Below, piece after piece: positions 19,601-26,293 of a stretch of 33,007 nucleotides of DNA. Position 1 is the stretch's first letter. Each line of letters opens with the position of its first letter. A program made the position numbers and the translations under genes. Source of the DNA: Alcaligenaceae bacterium (GTDB taxonomy: Bacteria > Pseudomonadota > Gammaproteobacteria > Burkholderiales > Burkholderiaceae_B); the NCBI GenBank assembly GCA_030452305.1, contig JAKDMO010000006.1, positions 1 to 33,007 of the forward strand, in the 5' to 3' direction. The notes beneath the pieces are model-generated. The model was given only the letters and a program-made list of their open reading frames with translations. It had not been told where the DNA came from and did not search any database.

Positions 19601-20364
19601 CCGTCGGGCCGTGTGACGTGGCTGAGCCTGGCATGCGCGCTGTGCCCGGTGTGTTCGTAGTGGTAGGTAAAGCGCCCGGCGGGCGTGTCGGCGTGCTGCA
19701 GACGCGGGTGTGGGCCCGTGGTGTCATAGGCCAGCCGGATGGACTGTGGCCCCTGAGCGATGGACGAGATTGCCCCGATCAGGGGCGGATCGGTCTGGCG
19801 CGTCAGCACGATGTCGCGCGTACCGGGCGCCTGTATGCGGCCCAGGCCCCCGTTCCGATCGAAGGCCAGTGCCGTGCCGTCGGGCCAGACCCAGCGGTAC
19901 CCGGGCCCCTCGGCGTGCAGGGTGCCGCTGCCGTCGGGAACCGAGGCGCCTGTCATCCGGTCAAAACGAATGCGATGTCCGTTGGCCTGAACGATGTGCC
20001 ACTGGCCGTTGCGCAGGATCAGACGGCTGTCGATGGCCAGTTGCCAGCCCGGGCCCAGTACGCCGCTGCGCGGATCCATGGCGTTGTAGACCCGTGCCAG
20101 TGCGGGAAAGGCCCCATCGCGGCGCGCAGGCAGGTCCAGTTCGTACTGGAATTTGTTGCCGCTGGCGAGGTGTACGGGGTTGCCGATCCCCAGGTTAAGT
20201 TGGGGTTCGGCGCCTGGAAAGTTCGCCGCACCGCCCTGGGCGCAAGGCGAACTGTGTACGGGCGGCCGGCATGTGCCCTGCGCGGAAACGGTCGTGGGGC
20301 TGGCGGCCAGTAGGGCAAGCGCGGCGAGGGCGCCAATGGCGCTGTAGACGAATGGGATGGGCAT
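16675..20364 (-). CDS. RHS repeat protein with predicted Sec signal peptide and C-terminal DUF2235/Tle1-like alpha/beta hydrolase domain
   Basis: 1229 aa. N-term MPIPFVYSAIGALAALALLAASPTTVSAQG; DUF6531-like NPVHLASGNKFQYELDLP; many YD motifs; core end PGQIYDAATGWHDNIFRTYMPQAMQYLEPDPLG...PARYVDPLGL; then LLMAFDGTRND, ILGFSRGAALARHFANEI, GLFDTVAQFG, GAHADIGGG. Confidence 0.88.
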   Translation of the reverse strand: MPIPFVYSAIGALAALALLAASPTTVSAQGTCRPPVHSSPCAQGGAANFPGAEPQLNLGIGNPVHLASGNKFQYELDLPARRDGAFPALARVYNAMDPRSGVLGPGWQLAIDSRLILRNGQWHIVQANGHRIRFDRMTGASVPDGSGTLHAEGPGYRWVWPDGTALAFDRNGGLGRIQAPGTRDIVLTRQTDPPLIGAISSIAQGPQSIRLAYDTTGPHPRLQHADTPAGRFTYHYEHTGHSAHARLSHVTRPDGMQRHYLYEPAWQSGNRHALTGIVLRSPDGRSLRIRSWAYDAQARVIRSSTGTPGQEGTGGLDIEYLSPVTPTSHGRTRVRHGSGQISDFTYAVAGERYVLLNAEGAPCPGCPAPGTRAQYDAQGRLTEINGTRIARDDIGHIARIETGGQGWPDLAMDYDADSRRIAWESALTGQTRTHFDRQGLPTRIEYANGDRLAIAYDAQGRPIRLDAQRGQITRRTGLSWRGRLLTAIRHPFETETRRYGPHRRLTHRRVQRPAHASQAALEYTESFEYDPQHRMIRHTLPEGGALHYEWAEGARLQTIVWEAPSGAMHPVIRQIPGLPGYRYGNGLHLGTYADAQGRTDTLILSRDDTPLWAARRGHDAHGRVLHTRHDMPEAGFSRAWHHAYDSSSRLIGTHGQVRLRDTEGTVAKVPEWLAWSGDGALAARSLPAGHRPQVGRDASGLPNTTQGLDLSYGPQRRLTQVHRAGRLIASYTHNAFGHQIRRRTPNSATELLYLGNRVVAEGRAAASDTGGIQVTRRYIYAHEVPVGIIDWGEGGPQLFAVHADLLGAPRMVTDSRQAVRWLADYTPGGAAEKIQGDLNLDLRLPGQIYDAATGWHDNIFRTYMPQAMQYLEPDPLGPLPGHQALGYAAQQPARYVDPLGLLLMAFDGTRNDRQTNSNIWKLSQYYRDGPVFYHSGPGNEAYIDWDALTAWKAGQTVRTQWLSLMNALSDAARTARTTPIDILGFSRGAALARHFANEITRHTQDGWFSYEDPQRGTIGLCVSLRFMGLFDTVAQFGLLGINNAGYDLGISAAWQWVAHAIALNERRVLFPLVSASPQEHWNTVEAPFIGAHADIGGGVLFDTQQQALRRGDLSDITLNWMLWQARAAGVAFDDPSDTDRAVSLPILHDERGTASRLLDGDRSIQDSRGLSTTTTQGRHPSLGDEQRRAFERYIQRVDHWRLASGSEVGEVDMQGYGQWLEEALGLPPI

Positions 20365-20459
20365 GGGCTCTGATCCATGGGCAACCCGGGTATCTTCGCG
20401 CTTGGCGAGGGTTTGAAGTTCGGTTAATGTATCAACATATCCAACGAGGAAAACCGCAT

Positions 20460-20810
20460 ATGCTCATTCTCTTTCAATGCAAGTCGGCTGCCGAAGTCCT
20501 GATGTACGGGCAACACGCCTATCCAATCCTTCAGGCTGCAGGCAAGCAGTTCGACGACGGCGTGCTGCCCGAGCGCGGGGTGATTACCCGGGCGCAGCTC
20601 GACGCGGCCATTACTGGGATCGAGCACGTCGTGGCATACGATGGGGGGCACGAGGTCGCCGGTGATACCAACGACCACGACGAGGTCGCAGAACATCCGA
20701 TCTCTCAGACGGTCAGCTTTCGCCGGCGCGCATGGCCATTGCTGACCATGCTGCGCCTGGCGCGTGAAAAGGGCGAGGACGTCACCTGGGGGCCCGCGCC
20801 CATCTGGTGA
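20460..20810 (+). CDS. DUF1840 domain-containing protein
   Basis: 116 aa MLILFQCKSAAEVLMYGQHAYPILQAAGKQFDDGVLPERGVITRAQLDAAITGIEHVV...SQTVSFRRRAWPLLTMLRLAREKGEDVTWGPAPIW matches the remembered DUF1840 pattern. Confidence 0.8.
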   Translation: MLILFQCKSAAEVLMYGQHAYPILQAAGKQFDDGVLPERGVITRAQLDAAITGIEHVVAYDGGHEVAGDTNDHDEVAEHPISQTVSFRRRAWPLLTMLRLAREKGEDVTWGPAPIW

Positions 20811-20828
20811 CGCCGATAGCCGCGCGCC

Positions 20829-22529
20829 TCAGGCTGCGACGGTGTCGCGGGCGCGATCCTTTTGTGCTGCGGCCTGGCGGTTGAAGGCGCTCAGGATCGC
20901 CAGGAACGAAGACGTCACGATGTCTTCGTGGATACCCACACCAAAGCCGTTCGGGGAATCGCCGATGCGCATCTCGATATACGAGGCCGCGCGCGTATCG
21001 GTGCCCGTGCCGATCGCATGTTCCTGGTAGTCCATGACCTTGGTATCGATCCCGATTGCATCGATGAAGGCCGAGATCGCACCGTCGCCCTGGCCGGTCA
21101 GGTGCCGCACTTCGCCTTCGAACTCGACTTCGACTTCGATCGAGAACTGCTTGTGCGCGTCGGATTTCTGGCTGCCGGTGATCCGATGGCGTACCAGTTT
21201 CCACGGGGCCTGTCGTGTCAGGTATTCGGTTTCAAAGATATCGTAGACGTCCTTGGGGGTGACTTCCTGCCCGGTCTGGTCGGTGACGCGCTGGATGGAC
21301 CGGCTGAATTCGATCTGCAGGCGACGCGGCAGGATGAGGCCGTGTTCGTGTTCCAGCAGGTACGACACACCGCCCTTGCCTGATTGGCTGTTCACGCGGA
21401 TGACGGCATCGTAGCTGCGGCCCAGGTCGGCCGGATCGATCGGCAGGTAGGGAACCTCCCAGACGGCATCGGGCTGCTGGATAGCAAAGCCCTTTTTGAT
21501 GGCATCCTGGTGCGAGCCCGAAAACGCGGTGAACACCAGGTCGCCGGCGTATGGGTGGCGTGGGTGTACCGGCAACTGGTTGCAGTATTCGACACAGCGA
21601 CGGACCTCGTCGATGTCAGAGAAGTCCAGCCCTGGGTGGATGCCCTGGGTGTACAGGTTCAGCGCCAGGGTCACCAGGTCGACGTTGCCGGTGCGTTCGC
21701 CGTTCCCAAACAGACAGCCCTCGATACGATCGGCGCCGGCCATGACGGCAAATTCGGCTGCCGCCACAGCGGTGCCGCGATCATTGTGCGGATGGACGCT
21801 GAGCACGATTTTTTCGCGTTGCCTCAGATTGCGGTGCATCCACTCGATCTGGTCGGCGTACAGATTCGGAGTGGTGGCCTCGATGGTCGCCGGCAGGTTA
21901 AAGATGAGCTTGGATTCGACGCTGGGTTCCCATGCCTCGGTCACCGCGTTGCAGACTTCCAGAGCGAATTCCGGTTCGGTCGTGCTAAAGACCTCTGGCG
22001 AGTACTCGTAGCGCCACTGGGTCTCGGGATGGCGGGCCACGGCTGTGCGCACCATGCGGGTGCCCTGGACGGCAACGTCCCGCACTTCGTCGCGGCTCAT
22101 GCGAAAGACGATCTTGCGGAAGGCCGGTGCGCAGGCGTTATACAGATGGATGATGGCGTGCTTGGCGCCTGCCGCAGCCTCGACCGTGCGCTCGATCAGG
22201 TCTTCGCGGGCCTGCGTCAGCGCGATGATGGTCACGTCGTCAGGAATGCGTTTTTCATCGACCAGCTTGCGCACGAAGTCGAAATCGGTCTGCGAGGCGG
22301 ATGGAAAACCGACCTCGATTTCCTTGAAGCCGATGCGCAGCAATTGCTCAAAGAAACGCAGTTTGCGCTCGACGCTCATGGGTTCGATCAGCGACTGGTT
22401 GCCATCGCGCAGATCGGTGCTCATCCAGACGGGAGGATGCGTGATGCGCTTGCTGGGCCAGGTGCGTTCTGAGAAATCGCGTTCGAAGGGTTTGAACGGG
22501 ATGTATTTGTCTGATGGGTGCTGAATCAT
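20829..22529 (-). CDS. leuA: 2-isopropylmalate synthase (long LeuA form)
   Basis: 566 aa. [97 protein letters not shown], and a C-terminal regulatory domain. Confidence 0.95.
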   Translation of the reverse strand: MIQHPSDKYIPFKPFERDFSERTWPSKRITHPPVWMSTDLRDGNQSLIEPMSVERKLRFFEQLLRIGFKEIEVGFPSASQTDFDFVRKLVDEKRIPDDVTIIALTQAREDLIERTVEAAAGAKHAIIHLYNACAPAFRKIVFRMSRDEVRDVAVQGTRMVRTAVARHPETQWRYEYSPEVFSTTEPEFALEVCNAVTEAWEPSVESKLIFNLPATIEATTPNLYADQIEWMHRNLRQREKIVLSVHPHNDRGTAVAAAEFAVMAGADRIEGCLFGNGERTGNVDLVTLALNLYTQGIHPGLDFSDIDEVRRCVEYCNQLPVHPRHPYAGDLVFTAFSGSHQDAIKKGFAIQQPDAVWEVPYLPIDPADLGRSYDAVIRVNSQSGKGGVSYLLEHEHGLILPRRLQIEFSRSIQRVTDQTGQEVTPKDVYDIFETEYLTRQAPWKLVRHRITGSQKSDAHKQFSIEVEVEFEGEVRHLTGQGDGAISAFIDAIGIDTKVMDYQEHAIGTGTDTRAASYIEMRIGDSPNGFGVGIHEDIVTSSFLAILSAFNRQAAAQKDRARDTVAA

Positions 22530-22603
22530 AGTGAGTCCTGTCTGGTGCTGTGGCCCCGCCAGATCATGGCGAGTGCCGGAAACCGGGAACTGTGGCCGTA
22601 CAG

Positions 22604-22650
22604 GCTACCGAACTGCCACGCAACGCTAGGCTCGGCAACCGATCGGTAGC
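22604..22650 (-). promoter_or_regulatory. Candidate leader hairpin overlapping the Leu codon run
   Basis: Plus strand GCTACCGA (22604-22611) and TCGGTAGC (22643-22650) form an 8-bp stem with an inner TGCC/GGCA pairing. The competing GTGGC/GCCAC pairing uses the same GGC. Confidence 0.4.
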
Positions 22651-22766
22651 AGTAGTAGGTTGGACAGGAGGGAAAGAGGGAACCCGGAGTTGGGTGTGAC
22701 GCGCACCGACGAGCGCGCAGCAAGACTGCGCGTCGTGTGATGAGAAATAAGGTGCGTGCGTTCCAT
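22626..22766 (-). CDS. Candidate leuA leader peptide (46 aa)
   Basis: ATG at 22766 to TAG at 22626: MERTHLISHHTTRSLAARSSVRVTPNSGFPLSLLSNLLLLPIGCRA. It contains CTA CTA CTG CTA (plus 22658-22647) about 120 nt upstream of leuA. The start codon is uncertain (weak SD spacing; an in-frame GTG lies downstream). Confidence 0.42.
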   Translation of the reverse strand: MERTHLISHHTTRSLAARSSVRVTPNSGFPLSLLSNLLLLPIGCRA

Positions 22767-22807
22767 ACCCTCAAGTCAACCATATTATTTGGATTTTGAC
22801 AAGATCC

Positions 22808-23350
22808 TTATCGCGCGCGCCTGGCTTCTTCGAGCAGTGCCAACTGATGCTCGGCCTGCTGGATCTTGGACGCACGATGGTTGCGCAACTCGGTGCGGGC
22901 GCGTTGCAGATCCCCGACGCGCAATGGCTCGCTGCGGTCCTGCCAGGACCAGAGCACGACATCGACCGCAGGGGCGGACAGGCCTTGGCTGAGCCCTTGG
23001 ATGCCGGATTCGTCGATCGGCCGCAGACTCACGCTGCGGGCGGTGCCGCGTACGAACAGATACAGGAAATAGGCAATAATGAGCGTGCACAATGCAATCA
23101 GGGCCCACCAGAAAAATGGGTTGTATCGTTGCAACAGTGCAGCGCCCTCGGCGCCCAGCACGTGCAGGGCGGCATAATTGATGCCTGCGCCGAAGGCCAG
23201 CAGACGGTTGAGCACGTCATACCAAATCAGGGCGATGGCGGTGACGACCACGGCTGCGACGATTTTCTGGGTGGCGGTGTGCCTGAGCAGGACCTTGCGT
23301 ATCTGGGCATGGTCGTGGGCTTGTGGCAGTGAGGTCGGGTCGGATTTCAT
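22808..23350 (-). CDS. Hypothetical membrane protein
   Basis: 180 aa with two or more hydrophobic segments (KIVAAVVVTAIALIWYDVLNRLLAFGAG; FFWWALIALCTLIIAYFLYLFV) and a charged C-terminus. Confidence 0.7.
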   Translation of the reverse strand: MKSDPTSLPQAHDHAQIRKVLLRHTATQKIVAAVVVTAIALIWYDVLNRLLAFGAGINYAALHVLGAEGAALLQRYNPFFWWALIALCTLIIAYFLYLFVRGTARSVSLRPIDESGIQGLSQGLSAPAVDVVLWSWQDRSEPLRVGDLQRARTELRNHRASKIQQAEHQLALLEEARRAR

Positions 23351-23366
23351 AAGGTGTATTTTTGTG

Positions 23367-24713
23367 ATGCAATCGCGTCAGTCCCTGGAACTGGGCCAGC
23401 ACCAACAGCTTGTGCTGACCCCCCAATTGCAGCAGGCGATCCGTCTGCTGCAATGCTCGTCCTATGAGCTCGAGCAGGAAACCGCCCAGGCGCTTTTGGA
23501 CAATCCCATGCTTGAGGCGGTCGAAGAACCGGATGCCGCCGAGCAGGCCCGCTTGCTGGATCGCTGGTGGGATCGTCGATCGCCTTGGGCCGCCAGCGAT
23601 GATATCCCGGAAACTGCAGAGCCTCAGAGTATCCAGGCGTATCTTTTACAACAGTTACATTTAACGCGCGCGACGGCTCGCGATCAGGCATTGGTGGCGA
23701 TCCTGATTGGCGAGCTCGATGAGCGTGGCTATCTTGCGCAGTCTCTGGAGGCGCTGGCCGACGGCCTGCCGACCCAAATGCCGGCGAGTGCCCAGGAATG
23801 GCGCACGGCATTGAAGCTGTTGCAGTCTTTTGATCCACCGGGTATCGGTGCGCGTTCGCTGGGTGAGTGCTTGGTGCGGCAACTCGATCGCCTGGAGGAT
23901 GCCACGGGGGTTGCTCCCGAGGTGCTGGCATGTGCCCGGGAAATGGCCGATCGGCACCTGGACCTGCTGGCAACGGGCAGGATCGGCAGACTGTGCAGGG
24001 AACTGGCCTGTGCGCGCGAAGTCATTGAGGCCGCGCACGCGCTGTTGCGCCGCCTGGAGCCCCGTCCGGCCGGGATGTGGGGCACAGGTGATGTGCATTA
24101 CATCGTGCCTGATGTGCTGATCCACAAGCAAGGCGGGCAGTGGATGGTCAGCCTCAATCCCGCACTCGCGCCCAGGGTGCGCATCAACGAACACTACGCC
24201 GGCCTGATCGAGCAGTCGGGTGAGGCCGGCCCGATGCGCGAGCAGTTGCAGCAGGCCCATGGATTTATGCGCGGCCTGGGGCAACGCCATCAAACCGTGC
24301 AACGCGTCGCCCAGGCGATCGCAGACCATCAGCGCGCGTTTCTTGAGGATGGGCCCGGTGCCCTGCGCCCGCTGATTCTGCGCGAGATTGCCGGAATTCT
24401 GGATATGCACGAGTCCACCGTTTCCCGGGCCACCCGAATGAAATATGCCCAGACCCCGTGGGGGGTGCTGGAACTCAAGCGCTTTTTCAGCAATGCGGTG
24501 CAGACTGATTCCGGCACAGAGACCTCGGCGCCGGCCGTGCAGGCCCTGATACGCGCCATCCTGGCCGCAGAATCTGCCGAGCGCCCTTGGTCAGACAGCC
24601 AGATCGTCCAACGCCTGGCCGGCCAGGGCGTGACCATTGCGCGGCGCACCGTCGCCAAATACCGCGAGGCAATGGATGTGCCGGTGGCTTCCCTGAGAAA
24701 AATCAAACGCTAG
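23367..24713 (+). CDS. rpoN: RNA polymerase sigma-54 factor
   Basis: MQSRQSLELGQHQQLVLTPQLQQAIRLLQCSSYELEQE (region I) and C-terminal RpoN box ARRTVAKYRE. The start was trimmed from the longer ORF. Confidence 0.93.
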   Translation: MQSRQSLELGQHQQLVLTPQLQQAIRLLQCSSYELEQETAQALLDNPMLEAVEEPDAAEQARLLDRWWDRRSPWAASDDIPETAEPQSIQAYLLQQLHLTRATARDQALVAILIGELDERGYLAQSLEALADGLPTQMPASAQEWRTALKLLQSFDPPGIGARSLGECLVRQLDRLEDATGVAPEVLACAREMADRHLDLLATGRIGRLCRELACAREVIEAAHALLRRLEPRPAGMWGTGDVHYIVPDVLIHKQGGQWMVSLNPALAPRVRINEHYAGLIEQSGEAGPMREQLQQAHGFMRGLGQRHQTVQRVAQAIADHQRAFLEDGPGALRPLILREIAGILDMHESTVSRATRMKYAQTPWGVLELKRFFSNAVQTDSGTETSAPAVQALIRAILAAESAERPWSDSQIVQRLAGQGVTIARRTVAKYREAMDVPVASLRKIKR

Positions 24714-24747
24714 TGTCCTAATGGCTCTTGCATTGTTCCTGAAAAGG

Positions 24748-24765
24748 GATAATAATCGTTCTCAT
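24748..24765 (+). promoter_or_regulatory. Fur-box-like site overlapping the bfd start codon
   Basis: GATAATAATCGTTCTCAT; the reverse complement ATGAGAACGATTATTATC closely resembles the remembered consensus AATGAGAATGATTATCATT. Confidence 0.6.
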
Positions 24766-25003
24766 GTACATTTGCATATGTAATGCGATCAGCGAACGCG
24801 CGGTTCAGCGGGCCGTCGCTGAGGGCGCAGTCGAACTTTCGGATCTCCAGGCGGGCCTGGGGGTCGCGACGTGTTGCGGGCATTGCGCCGACGTCGCCAC
24901 CCAGTATCTTCCCGGTGGTCAGTATGCCTCGGTTCAGCCTGACGATCTGTCGATGGCCGCCGTGGTCGTCAGCCGCGTTGCGAGGTCTGTGGTCCCCGCC
25001 TGA
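24764..25003 (+). CDS. bfd: Bacterioferritin-associated ferredoxin
   Basis: MYICICNAISERAVQRAVAEGAVELSDLQAGLGVATCCGHCADVA: the CxC...CxxC [2Fe-2S] pattern, next to bfr. Confidence 0.92.
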   Translation: MYICICNAISERAVQRAVAEGAVELSDLQAGLGVATCCGHCADVATQYLPGGQYASVQPDDLSMAAVVVSRVARSVVPA

Positions 25004-25025
25004 CGCGCGCATTGCATTCTTTTGT

Positions 25026-25047
25026 CCCGACCGGGCTTCTGGTCGGG
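25026..25047 (+). terminator. Hairpin downstream of bfd
   Basis: CCCGACC (25026-25032), 8-nt loop, GGTCGGG (25041-25047). No U-tract follows, so terminator function is uncertain. Confidence 0.35.
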
Positions 25048-25125
25048 CGGGTATCGTGTTAGCCTAATTGTGTTGGCCGACCAGGTCATTGTGGCCTGTT
25101 GTCGCCGCCTACCGGAGGCCGCACA

Positions 25126-25596
25126 ATGAAGGGCGATAAAACAGTCATTCAGCACCTGAACAAACAGCTGAAGAACGAACTCTCTGCCATTAATCAGTAT
25201 TTCCTGCATGCGCGCATGCTGGACCACTGGGGTTTCGAGAAACTCGGCAAACACGAGTACGACGAATCGATCGGCGAAATGAAACACGCAGATCTGCTGA
25301 TCAAACGGATCTTCATGCTCGATGGCCTGCCCAATCTGCAGGACCTGCACAAGCTCATGATCGGTGAAAACGTGCCCGAGGTTCTGGCGTGCGACCTGAA
25401 GCTTGAGTCGGCTGCGCAGCAGACGGTCAAGGAAGCCATGGAATACTGTGAATCAGTGCGTGATTTCACCTCGCGTGATCTATTCCAAGTCATTCTAAAC
25501 GACACCGAAGAACATATCGACTGGCTTGAAACTCAGATCGATCTGGTCGAGAAAGTCGGGCTGCAAAACTATCTGCAATCCCAGGTCGGCGAATAG
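25126..25596 (+). CDS. bfr: Bacterioferritin
   Basis: 156 aa [74 protein letters not shown]...[27 protein letters not shown]. Confidence 0.95.
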   Translation: MKGDKTVIQHLNKQLKNELSAINQYFLHARMLDHWGFEKLGKHEYDESIGEMKHADLLIKRIFMLDGLPNLQDLHKLMIGENVPEVLACDLKLESAAQQTVKEAMEYCESVRDFTSRDLFQVILNDTEEHIDWLETQIDLVEKVGLQNYLQSQVGE

Positions 25597-25602
25597 ATCT
25601 CA

Positions 25603-25625
25603 GGCGGTTTCTATCAGAAACCGCC
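25603..25625. terminator. Hairpin between convergent bfr and hypothetical gene
   Basis: GGCGGTTTC-TATCA-GAAACCGCC: perfect 9-bp stem with 5-nt loop, 6 nt after the bfr stop, overlapping the 3' end of the opposing gene. Confidence 0.65.
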
Positions 25626-26240
25626 GCCTTTGGCGGGGCAGCCGTCGACGCGTCCCCAGGCGTTATTGGGCTCGCAATATTTGTTGCGGGCCGCCCAGGC
25701 GCACGAAGGCCTCGAGAAAAATCCAAGTTGTTTGCAGGCATCCAGTTCCTGATGGAAGGCGGCCTGCCAGTTGCCCTGTGAGGTGGGTGCCTGCGGTTGC
25801 GGCACGGGTGGCATGGGCTGAATTTCGATGGGCTGGAGTGGCTGGTTGCCGCCCATCAGGGCGCTGGCGTCGGCGATGCCCTGCAGCGAGCCTGACTGGT
25901 TCTGCGAGGCGATCTGAATGGCCTGATCGAGTGTGATGGTCGTGGTGGCCAGCGCGATGGGGCGCCCGGCGTCGATCAGCGGTGCGGTGTTGATGGTCAA
26001 ATCTACAGGAGGCTGGGGTGCGGGTGTACCCTGGCGGCCGTCAGGCAGGGGTTGCGGAGCCAGGGCGACATAGGGCTTGCCATTGGCATCCAGCGTAGGG
26101 ATCTGGGTGACTGTGGTGTAAGTCGGCATGATCGGGGCGTCCGGGCCGTGCGCAATCAACCAATCGCCCACTCTGAGGCCCGCCCAGGCCGACAGGCCTG
26201 CGGCAATCAACAAGACAGCAAAAATCAGGCGCCACGACAT
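25614..26240 (-). CDS. Hypothetical protein with N-terminal TM/signal segment, Pro/Gln-rich linker and C-terminal four-Cys motif
   Basis: 208 aa. C-term WQAAFHQELDACKQLGFFSRPSCAWAARNKYCEPNNAWGRVDGCPAKGGGF. Confidence 0.72.
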   Translation of the reverse strand: MSWRLIFAVLLIAAGLSAWAGLRVGDWLIAHGPDAPIMPTYTTVTQIPTLDANGKPYVALAPQPLPDGRQGTPAPQPPVDLTINTAPLIDAGRPIALATTTITLDQAIQIASQNQSGSLQGIADASALMGGNQPLQPIEIQPMPPVPQPQAPTSQGNWQAAFHQELDACKQLGFFSRPSCAWAARNKYCEPNNAWGRVDGCPAKGGGF

Positions 26241-26293
26241 GCACCTACCCCCGGGTTTAGTGTCTGTACAACGGTTGCATTGTATAGGATGGC

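Noticed and set aside
17485-20313. Large + strand ORFs (313, 209 and 318 aa) opposite the RHS gene
   Set aside because: Shadow ORFs. The opposite frame has a continuous 1229-aa RHS architecture.
16675-20364. Classic T6SS PAAR-RHS effector interpretation
   Set aside because: No PAAR-like N-terminal domain or neighbouring vgrG/EagR gene is visible. The N-terminus instead reads as a signal peptide.
21384-22472. 362-aa ORF on + strand opposite leuA
   Set aside because: Shadow ORF; the minus strand encodes conserved LeuA.
22526-22783. 85-aa ORF (MVDLRVWNARTLFLITRRAVLLRARR...) as the leuA leader peptide
   Set aside because: It runs into the leuA start and has no concentrated Leu codon run. The overlapping frame with CTA CTA CTG CTA fits an attenuator better.
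25026-25047. Hairpin after bfd as a confident rho-independent terminator
   Set aside because: The stem is good (7 bp) but no U-tract follows on either strand. Retained only as a low-confidence feature.
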